From NCBI GenBank assembly GCA_964643355.1, contig CAZXPW010000011.1:1-64000 (forward strand): DNA of 64,000 nucleotides, given 5' to 3'. The position numbers and the translations under genes were made by a program. The notes beneath the pieces are model-generated. The model was not told the origin of the DNA. It saw nothing but the letters and a program-made list of their open reading frames with translations, and did not search any database. How positions within the stretch are numbered: position 1 is the first letter of the stretch; each line of letters begins with the position of its first letter. Below, piece after piece: positions 41,271 through 48,221 of this stretch. Origin of the DNA: FEN-1350 sp964643355 (GTDB lineage Bacteria; Planctomycetota; Phycisphaerae; Sedimentisphaerales; Anaerohalosphaeraceae).

Positions 41271-43040
41271 TCACTTCAATTCCACGCTGGGGATGATACC
41301 CCGGGGCGTCTTGGCATGGTAATGGGTATGTAGATACTTGTGCGATACGGGACTCAGCGGCCGCTGGAGGAATTCCCGATATAGCTTCTGTACATCCGGA
41401 TTGTCATGGCTGCGACGAATGGTTTTATGCCGGTCCAGATCATACAGGGCCTGAGCCCGTTTTTTCAGGGCCTCCTCATCCAACGGGATCGTATTGACCG
41501 CCGCATAAGGTTGTCCGCCGCCGCCGACACATCCTCCCGGACACCCCATGATTTCCACAAAATGATACCGCTGAGGGTCCTTGCGAACCAGATCCAGTAA
41601 CTGGCAGGCGTTTCCCAAGCCGTGCGCCACCGCCACGCGAATTTCGGCGCCATCCATGGTCAGCTTTCCTTCTTTGACGCCCTTGAGGCCCCGGATCGAT
41701 TCAACCTCGATATCCACCAGCGTCTCGCCGGTATAAAGTTCATAGGCCGTCCGAATCGCCGCTTCCATCACGCCGCCGGTGGTTCCAAAGATCGCCCCGG
41801 CTCCGGAAGACATCCCCAGCGGGCTGTCGGGTTTTTCCTTTTCGATATGCAGAAAATCGATGCCGGCCGACTTGATCATCCACGCCATCTCACGAGTGGT
41901 CACAACCACATCCACGCCCCGCCATCCGTCGATGACCAGTTCCGGCCGAGCCGCTTCGTACTTTTTGGCCGTACAACACATCGTCGCAACGCTGAAAATT
42001 TTGCTCGGATCGGCTCCGATCTTCTCGGCAAAATAACTCTTGATCATGGAACCCGCCATCGACATCGGCGAGCGACAAGTGGAAACATTCTCGATCAAAT
42101 CCGGATAGAATTGTTCCATGCACTTCATCCAAGCGCTGGAACAGGAAGTGATCATCGGCAGCTTGCCGCCGCTCTGCAGCCGTTCGAGAAATTCGCTGGC
42201 TTCTTCCATAATCGTAAGATCCGCCGCGAATTGGGTGTCAAAGACATAGTCAAAACCCAGTTTTCGCATGGCCGCGATCAATTCGCCCTCCATGTTCCTG
42301 CCCGGCTCCAGATTAAAGGCCTCTCCGATGGCCGCCCGTACCGACGGGGCGAATTGCGCGACCTTGATTTTCGACTTGTCATTGAGGACCTCGAAGAGTT
42401 CCTGCGTGTAATCCCTTTCCAGAAATGCGGCTGTCGGGCAGACATTGATGCACTGTCCACATGCGGTACAAACGCTCTCACTGAACGGAATGTTATACGC
42501 CGGCATGACCACGGTCTTGAAACCACGATGGGCCTGGGTCAGATTGTGAACCTTCTGGATTTCCGAGCACATGCGCACACAACGCCCGCACAGAATACAT
42601 TTGTTCGGATCGCGAATCACCGCTTCGGAGGACAGATCCTTCTCGTAATGTTTTTTCTCGCCCGTAAAGTGCCGTTTGCGGATCCCCATGCTATACGCCA
42701 ATCGCTGCAATTCGCAGTTGTAATTCCGCTCACAGGTATGGCAATCTTCCGGGTGATTGTCCAGGATCAGCTCAACGATATCGCGCCGGGTCTGTCGTAG
42801 CTCTTTGGTGTTCGTCCGAATCTTCATCCCGTCGCGAATCGGATAAGCACAGGAGGCCACAAAGTTGCGAACGCCTTCGACCTCGACGATACACACCCGG
42901 CAGGCGCCCTCGATCGACAGTTTGGGATGATAGCACAATCGGGGAATGTGATATCCCAGATGGTCGGCGGCTTGCATAATCGTCTGGCCGGACTCGACCT
43001 TGTATTCCTGATCGTTAATGAAAATGGTAATCTGACTCAT
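41271..43040 (-). CDS. hydA: [FeFe] hydrogenase catalytic subunit (HydA/HndD type)
   Basis: 589 residues. Domains in order: a plant-type [2Fe-2S] domain (C36, C47, C50, C64); a His-Cys3 cluster segment (H96, C100, C103, C109); two [4Fe-4S] ferredoxin motifs (C148-C158, C191-C201); and the H-cluster domain from about residue 225. The three signature loops are recognisable, but two deviate: L1 reads ITSCSSAW (usual TSCCPxW) and L2 reads TMCCTAKKYE (usual MPCxxKxxE). L3, EIMGCPGGCVGGGGQPY, is normal. It produces or oxidises H2, here with NADH and ferredoxin through hydB/hydC. No maturation genes hydEFG are in the window. Confidence 0.95.
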   Translation of the reverse strand: MSQITIFINDQEYKVESGQTIMQAADHLGYHIPRLCYHPKLSIEGACRVCIVEVEGVRNFVASCAYPIRDGMKIRTNTKELRQTRRDIVELILDNHPEDCHTCERNYNCELQRLAYSMGIRKRHFTGEKKHYEKDLSSEAVIRDPNKCILCGRCVRMCSEIQKVHNLTQAHRGFKTVVMPAYNIPFSESVCTACGQCINVCPTAAFLERDYTQELFEVLNDKSKIKVAQFAPSVRAAIGEAFNLEPGRNMEGELIAAMRKLGFDYVFDTQFAADLTIMEEASEFLERLQSGGKLPMITSCSSAWMKCMEQFYPDLIENVSTCRSPMSMAGSMIKSYFAEKIGADPSKIFSVATMCCTAKKYEAARPELVIDGWRGVDVVVTTREMAWMIKSAGIDFLHIEKEKPDSPLGMSSGAGAIFGTTGGVMEAAIRTAYELYTGETLVDIEVESIRGLKGVKEGKLTMDGAEIRVAVAHGLGNACQLLDLVRKDPQRYHFVEIMGCPGGCVGGGGQPYAAVNTIPLDEEALKKRAQALYDLDRHKTIRRSHDNPDVQKLYREFLQRPLSPVSHKYLHTHYHAKTPRGIIPSVELK

Positions 43041-43051
43041 GATGAGTTCCT

Positions 43052-44839
43052 TTATCCTTTCCGAATCGCCCCGAACTTACAGGCCATATAACACTGACCG
43101 CAATGAATGCATTTTTGGGGGTCGATCGCGTGCTTTTCCTTGCGTTTTCCGGAGATTGCCTCGACCGGGCAGACTTTCTTGCAGGCCCCGCACCCAACGC
43201 AGGTGTCGAGAATCTCAAAAGTCAATAAGCTTGTACACACCCCCGCCCGGCATTTGTGCTGATGAATGTGTTCCTCGTATTCCTCCCGGAAATTCTTGAT
43301 GGTACTGAGGACCGGATTCGGAGCCGATTGCCCGAGACCGCATAAGGAGGACTTCTTGATCATATTCCCCAGCCGTTCGAGTTTTTCGATGTCTCCCGGT
43401 TGACCGTTGCCTTCGGAGATTCGCGTCAGGATTTCCAGCATCCGCTTGGTCCCCTCGCGGCACGGCGTGCATTTGCCACAGGACTCGTCCTGCGTAAACT
43501 CCAGGAAAAATCGGGCCATATTGACCATACAGGAATCTTCGTCAATGACGATCATGCCTCCGGAACCCATAATCGATCCGGCCGCGGCGAGAGATTCATA
43601 GTCGATCTGGGTATCGAGGTATTGTTCGGGCAGACATCCGCCGGAAGGACCGCCCGTCTGGACGGCTTTGAATTTTTTACCGTTGGGGATCCCCCCGCCG
43701 ACATTGAAAACGATCTCCCGAAGGGTCGTTCCCATGGGAACTTCGACCAGTCCGGTGTTCTTGATCTTGCCTGCCAGCGCAAAAACCTTGGTTCCCTTGC
43801 TGGTCGGCGTGCCGATCGAACGAAACCAATCGGCCCCATCCAGAACGATGACCGGGATATTCGCCCAGGTTTCGACATTGTTAATCAGCGTGGGTTTGTT
43901 AAAAAGGCCGGCCTGCGCCGGAAACGGCGGCCGCGGTCGGGGCATCCCCCGCGCCCCTTCGATCGAATGAATCAGGGCCGTTTCCTCGCCGCAAACAAAC
44001 GCTCCGGCCCCCAGCCGAATTTCGATGTCGAACGAGAAATCGGAACCAAGTATCTTTTCGCCCAACATGCCGTTCTTTCGGGCATCGGCAAGGGCCTTTT
44101 CCAACCGCTTGATCGCTAAGGGATATTCAGCCCGGATATAAATGATGCCCTTGTTGGATCCGATTGCATACCCCCCGATGATCATTCCCTCCAGGACCGT
44201 ATGAGGATCGCCTTCAATCGCGCTTCTGTCCATAAACGCGCCGGGATCGCCTTCGTCGGCATTGCAGATCACATACTTTTCCGGACCGGGTTCCTTGGCG
44301 GTCAGTTCCCATTTGACGCCGGTGGGAAATCCCGCTCCTCCTCTTCCTCGCAACCCGGATTTCTTGATCGTCTCAACCACCTGTTGCGGAGTCATTTCCG
44401 TCAGGACCTTGGCCAGCGCCTCATATCCCCGCAACGCCAGATAATCGTCGATATTCTCCGGATCGATGATGCCGCAGTTCCGCAGGGTGATTCGCATCTG
44501 CTTGCCGAAAAAATCGGCGTCCCCGAAAACACGAAAGAACCGGTTATACAAATGATCTTCATCAATCGTCAACCGCGCGATCGGCCGACCGTTGACCAGA
44601 TGCTCCCGGACAATCTCGGCCGCATCATCCGCGGTCACATTTCCGTACATACTGTAACCGGGATTGACGATGACAATCGGACCTTTCGAGCACATCCCCA
44701 AACAACCGGAAAGATGGATTGCGACCCGATCGGCAATTCCGGCTTTCTGGATTTCCGCTTCCAGCGCCGTCCGAATCTCGCGGGATTTCTTTTGAATACA
44801 AGTCGTCCCGTCGCACAGAGTAATCACATATTTTTCCAT
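43052..44839 (-). CDS. hydB: Bifurcating [FeFe] hydrogenase, NADH-binding NuoF-like subunit
   Basis: 595 residues. N-terminal thioredoxin-like [2Fe-2S] domain (C9, C14, C46, C50); FMN/NADH core with GLRGRGGAGFPTGVKWE and EETALIHSIEGARGMPRP; [4Fe-4S] motif CGKCTPCREGTKR; C-terminal 2x[4Fe-4S] ferredoxin (CVGCGACKKVCP and CIHCGQCYMAC). This domain set is that of HydB/HndC, the site where electrons from NADH and ferredoxin are joined or split. It lies 11 bases before hydA. Confidence 0.96.
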   Translation of the reverse strand: MEKYVITLCDGTTCIQKKSREIRTALEAEIQKAGIADRVAIHLSGCLGMCSKGPIVIVNPGYSMYGNVTADDAAEIVREHLVNGRPIARLTIDEDHLYNRFFRVFGDADFFGKQMRITLRNCGIIDPENIDDYLALRGYEALAKVLTEMTPQQVVETIKKSGLRGRGGAGFPTGVKWELTAKEPGPEKYVICNADEGDPGAFMDRSAIEGDPHTVLEGMIIGGYAIGSNKGIIYIRAEYPLAIKRLEKALADARKNGMLGEKILGSDFSFDIEIRLGAGAFVCGEETALIHSIEGARGMPRPRPPFPAQAGLFNKPTLINNVETWANIPVIVLDGADWFRSIGTPTSKGTKVFALAGKIKNTGLVEVPMGTTLREIVFNVGGGIPNGKKFKAVQTGGPSGGCLPEQYLDTQIDYESLAAAGSIMGSGGMIVIDEDSCMVNMARFFLEFTQDESCGKCTPCREGTKRMLEILTRISEGNGQPGDIEKLERLGNMIKKSSLCGLGQSAPNPVLSTIKNFREEYEEHIHQHKCRAGVCTSLLTFEILDTCVGCGACKKVCPVEAISGKRKEKHAIDPQKCIHCGQCYMACKFGAIRKG

Positions 44840-44858
44840 CGCAGGAAAATCCTTTCGT

Positions 44859-45215
44859 TCAGATAACCCATTCCTGAATGATCTCGCCTTTTTTCAGATG
44901 GCGGTCGATGATCTCGCGGGCTCTTTCGCGGGTTACACGGCCATACTTGACGGGAATCTTGCCTTCTTCAATCACTTCGACCGTCGGCTCAAGATTGCAC
45001 CGACCGGCACAGCCCTTCTGGCTCAAATACACATCCCGCAGGGTTCCACTGGCGATCGCTTCGCGAAAGACTTCCATGACATCCTTGGAGCCGGCTGCGA
45101 TCTCGCAGGTCGCCATTCCCACATATACCCGCTTGGTGCTCAGATACCCGCTGCTGATAATGCGTCCCACCGCCTGGGCCCGTTTTTTTCGAATCAGTTC
45201 CAACGGCGTAACCAT
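44859..45215 (-). CDS. (2Fe-2S) ferredoxin-domain protein, HndB type
   Basis: 118 residues, thioredoxin-like ferredoxin: RVYVGMATCEIAAGSKDVME and LSQKGCAGRCNLEPTVEVIE. Three cysteines are visible (C37, C69, C73). HndB in Desulfovibrio is part of the NADP-reducing hydrogenase; many HydABC operons carry it as a fourth subunit. It starts two bases after the sensor-kinase stop and lies 19 bases before hydB. Confidence 0.9.
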   Translation of the reverse strand: MVTPLELIRKKRAQAVGRIISSGYLSTKRVYVGMATCEIAAGSKDVMEVFREAIASGTLRDVYLSQKGCAGRCNLEPTVEVIEEGKIPVKYGRVTRERAREIIDRHLKKGEIIQEWVI

Positions 45216-45217
45216 CT

Positions 45218-47062
45218 TTATATGCCCCTTTCAAACTCAAAGATAAATGAATTGCCCTTCTCGGCCGGTTCCACCCAGATACGCCCGCCATGCGCTTCCA
45301 CGATTTGCTTGGTGATATACAATCCCAGTCCGGACCCCTTGACAGTCTTCTTTTCCGGAACATCCAGACGCGAAAATTTCCGGAATAGTTTCTTTTGTGC
45401 CTCTTCGAGAATCGGCCGACCGTCATTGTACACCTCAACCCGAACCCGATTGTCCACGGCCTTGGATCGCAACCGAACCTGACCGTCTTCAAATCCGTAT
45501 TTGGCCGCGTTGTTGATCAGGTTATTGGCCACGATCATCATCAGATCCGCATCCACAAGAATGGGAAAATCCGGTTCGACTTCGTTGCGAATCTTCATAC
45601 GCTTATCCTGAAATATCTTGGAGAAGGTTTCCAGAGAAGGATTGATGATGTCCTCTTTCAGTCGCACTTTCGTGCGATTGATCTCCAGATTGCCCCGTTC
45701 GATCCGGCTGAGGTTCAGAAACTTCTTGACCGTGGCCGTCAAATAGTCCAGGTTCCGCGTGATCGAGTCAATCGCCTTTTTTTGCTTAAAGTTGATCATC
45801 CCCAGAAAACCGTCTCGGATGGCGTACGCGTTCATGATCGCCGAAGCCAGCAGTCCCTTGAGTTCGTGCGCCACGAAACCGATCAATTCGAGATAACTCT
45901 TGTTGGACTCCTCGATTTTCTGCTTGGAAACATGCAAATTCATCTCCCGCTCTTCGAGCCGGGCGCTCATTTCATTGAATGCCCGGGCCAGTTCATGCAA
46001 CTCCGCAATGGAAGCTTCGGCCGTGATAATATGGCCAAGATCCCCCTTGGAGATTCGCTGAGTCGCATCCAACATGTGCGTCAGCGGACGGGATATCGAT
46101 CCGGCCAGAATAAAGGACAACGCCGCTCCCAGCGCCGCAACCAGGATTAATACCAGAACAAAAACCAACAGGATCTGGCGAGCCATGTCGGAAAACTGAA
46201 GCTCCAACACACCCACATACAGGATTCCAACAATTTGATTCTCGATATCCCGAATGGGCTCATACGCCGTACGATACCAATCCGTCACAACGAATGCCCG
46301 ATCCTGCCAGGTCCGGCCTTCCTCGACCACCCATTGATAAACCTGTTCCGAAATGCGAGTCCCGATCGCTCGTTGGCCTTCCTTGGTTAGAACATTGGTG
46401 GATATCCGAACATCGTCCTGGAATATCGTTACCGTTCCGACGGGCTTGGAATCATAGACCTCCTGACCGAACACGATCGACTTGATGCGATCCACCAGAT
46501 CGTAGTCCTGATTAATGATACGACCTCCGTACAATACGCCCGTTATCCGACCGCCGGAATCCCGGATCGGGATTGCATATTCCTTGGCCATCCCCGTATC
46601 CAGGACGGTTTTGGTCGTCGGCCGGGCCATCGGAGTTTCCAGAATCGGGATGTGGGTTCGCGACTGAACATCCGAGTTCATCCGGCCCAGTTCTTCGCGA
46701 GAAATCAACCGTGTTCCCCCAACGCCTTCTCCCGTTTCCAGCGATTTTCGAACAATCGGATTCGACCCAGCCCGACCCTCCTCGACCGTCACCCGGTCCA
46801 GATAGTGCAGGTTCATTTTCTTGCGAAGGATTTCAATGTCGTCCGCAGGATCTGCAATTCGTAATGCATCGCCAATACGATTGATTTCCGCCAGATAGGC
46901 GGTATGGGCACCCTTCAAATTGGTCAACACCTGTTTTTGGGCCCGACCGACAATGTCGATTGAAATAACATAATACCCCAGAATCAGAATGCTGACCCCA
47001 AGCGTCAGGATGATCATCAAATAAGAAATAAACAAACGGGTTTTTAAACTGGTCATTCGCAT
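45218..47062 (-). CDS. Membrane sensor histidine kinase of the hydrogenase operon
   Basis: 614 residues. First membrane helix about 10-32; an extracytoplasmic single-Cache-like sensor domain (about 35-280, with GVGGTRLISREELG and VLYGGRIINQDYDLVDRI); second helix (about 283-308, rich in Val/Leu/Ala); HAMP (PLTHMLDATQRISKGDLG). The kinase follows, with H-box ELIGFVAHELKGLLAS, N-box VANNLINNAAKYG and G-box VKGSGLGLYI. The start overlaps the rex stop by ten bases. The ligand is unknown. Its place between rex and the hydrogenase genes and the receiver at the operon end suggest one local signalling pair. Confidence 0.93.
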   Translation of the reverse strand: MRMTSLKTRLFISYLMIILTLGVSILILGYYVISIDIVGRAQKQVLTNLKGAHTAYLAEINRIGDALRIADPADDIEILRKKMNLHYLDRVTVEEGRAGSNPIVRKSLETGEGVGGTRLISREELGRMNSDVQSRTHIPILETPMARPTTKTVLDTGMAKEYAIPIRDSGGRITGVLYGGRIINQDYDLVDRIKSIVFGQEVYDSKPVGTVTIFQDDVRISTNVLTKEGQRAIGTRISEQVYQWVVEEGRTWQDRAFVVTDWYRTAYEPIRDIENQIVGILYVGVLELQFSDMARQILLVFVLVLILVAALGAALSFILAGSISRPLTHMLDATQRISKGDLGHIITAEASIAELHELARAFNEMSARLEEREMNLHVSKQKIEESNKSYLELIGFVAHELKGLLASAIMNAYAIRDGFLGMINFKQKKAIDSITRNLDYLTATVKKFLNLSRIERGNLEINRTKVRLKEDIINPSLETFSKIFQDKRMKIRNEVEPDFPILVDADLMMIVANNLINNAAKYGFEDGQVRLRSKAVDNRVRVEVYNDGRPILEEAQKKLFRKFSRLDVPEKKTVKGSGLGLYITKQIVEAHGGRIWVEPAEKGNSFIFEFERGI

Positions 47063-47694
47063 TTGAGGGGATTGGCCTTGGAATGAGCGTTCACAAAGTA
47101 AATCAGATTTTCCAGTTCGGATTCCAGATTGATGTTATTAATCACTACCTCGTCAGTTCCCCGAAGTTGGATCGGCGCGAAATTCAAAATTCCCTTGATC
47201 CCCGCCGTTGCCATAATCTCGGCGATTCGCTGGGCCGCCGTATCCGGAACGGTGATAATCCCTACACGAATCTTTTCGTCTCGAATATACTGAGTCATTT
47301 CTTCCAGCGGCCGGATTGGAACCGTCTCATTGATCTGATACTTAGCCGGATCAATATCGAATGCCGCCACAATCCGAATCCCCCCTTCTTCAAAACCCTT
47401 GTATCGCAGAAGAGCCGCCCCGATTCGTCCCGCTCCAACCAAAATGACTCTTTGCTCCTCATTTTTCCCAAGGATGATCTGGATCTGCTCAATTAACTCA
47501 TCCACCTTGTATCCACCCCGTTTATTTCCCGTAATTCCGAACAGGGAAAAATCCTTACGAACCTGGGAGGGGGTAACTCCGGCCGCATCCGACAAATTGT
47601 CGGAAAACACCTTGATAAACCCCAAGGCCTTCAAACGCTTCAAAGCATTTTTATACCTTGAAAGACGGGTAATACATTTCCGATTCGAAATCAT
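47053..47694 (-). CDS. rex: Redox-sensing transcriptional repressor Rex
   Basis: 213 residues. Winged-helix N-terminus (SRYKNALKRLKALGF, DAAGVTPSQVRKDFSLFG), then a Rossmann NAD(H) domain with VILVGAGRIGAALLRY and AAFDIDPAK. Rex binds DNA when NADH/NAD+ is low and releases it when NADH accumulates. First gene of the operon with the hydrogenase; a Rex-type operator sits immediately upstream of its promoter, so autoregulation and control of the hydrogenase are likely. Confidence 0.96.
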   Translation of the reverse strand: MISNRKCITRLSRYKNALKRLKALGFIKVFSDNLSDAAGVTPSQVRKDFSLFGITGNKRGGYKVDELIEQIQIILGKNEEQRVILVGAGRIGAALLRYKGFEEGGIRIVAAFDIDPAKYQINETVPIRPLEEMTQYIRDEKIRVGIITVPDTAAQRIAEIMATAGIKGILNFAPIQLRGTDEVVINNINLESELENLIYFVNAHSKANPLKCE

Positions 47695-47746
47695 TAATTT
47701 ATCCCATTCTTGGCAGAATTAATCCCCGAATCACCATTTCACACTA

Positions 47747-47775
47747 ACTATAACGGCCATTTGAAACCATGTCAA
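47747..47775 (-). promoter_or_regulatory. Promoter of the rex-hydrogenase operon
   Basis: Perfect TTGACA (47770-47775), 17-base spacer, TATAGT (47747-47752) on the minus strand. The start would be near 47740, about 45 bases before the rex ATG. Confidence 0.75.
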
Positions 47776-47782
47776 TACTATT

Positions 47783-47800
47783 TTGTGAATATTATGACAA
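47783..47800. promoter_or_regulatory. Rex-type operator
   Basis: TTGTGAATATTATGACAA: one mismatch in the half-sites relative to TTGTGA-N6-TCACAA. It lies seven bases upstream of the -35 box of the rex operon. Sequence fit and gene context agree; binding is not shown. Confidence 0.65.
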
Positions 47801-47850
47801 TATACAAAACACAATGAACATAAAACCAGTCAGTTGTGGCTTATTATGAT

Positions 47851-47866
47851 TTATTGTGCACAATAA
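47851..47866. repeat. Perfect 16-bp palindrome
   Basis: TTATTGTGCACAATAA, eight-base arms with no spacer. It contains TTGTG/CACAA half-sites but lacks the spacer of a standard Rex site, so the binding protein is unclear. Confidence 0.5.
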
Positions 47867-48091
47867 TACCAAAGATATCAGCAGTAATATCCAAGATAGG
47901 CCTTCAGGAATATATAAATGCAGAATGACCAGCTTGCAAGTTTTTCGATTTGGCAAATTAACCGATAAGAACAGAGCCATAATAAGGGCCCCAGGATGAC
48001 TCTTAACTCTTTATTTAACAAATAGATACAGATTACGATAGGATGTTTGCCATGCCTATCCGAGTATTGTTTTGATTCAACTCGTGAATTC

Positions 48092-48121
48092 TTGACAGAA
48101 AACCCTGGATATGATTATAAT
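48092..48121 (+). promoter_or_regulatory. Consensus promoter of the secreted dockerin protein
   Basis: Perfect TTGACA (48092-48097) and perfect TATAAT (48116-48121), 18-base spacer. The start is near 48128, which rules out translation starts upstream of that point. Confidence 0.8.
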
Positions 48122-48221
48122 ACGGTCTCAGAAACTGGAGGAAGGGGTGATCAAAATGTTGACCGTCATCAGAGGTACAAAGTGTGCGTCACATATAATT
48201 CAACTCTGCAAGGAGTATCCC

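Larger units (their letters stand above)
47695..48221. other. AT-rich divergent regulatory region between rex and the dockerin protein gene
   Basis: 527 bases, clearly more AT-rich than the flanking genes. It holds the rex promoter and operator, a 16-bp palindrome and the rightward consensus promoter listed separately. A 62-codon hydrophobic frame on the minus strand (47792-47980) is treated as spurious. Confidence 0.6.

Noticed and set aside
47792..47980. 62-codon hydrophobic minus-strand frame upstream of rex
   Set aside because: Lies in AT-rich regulatory DNA, overlaps the Rex-type operator and has no ribosome site; hydrophobic residues follow from the base composition.
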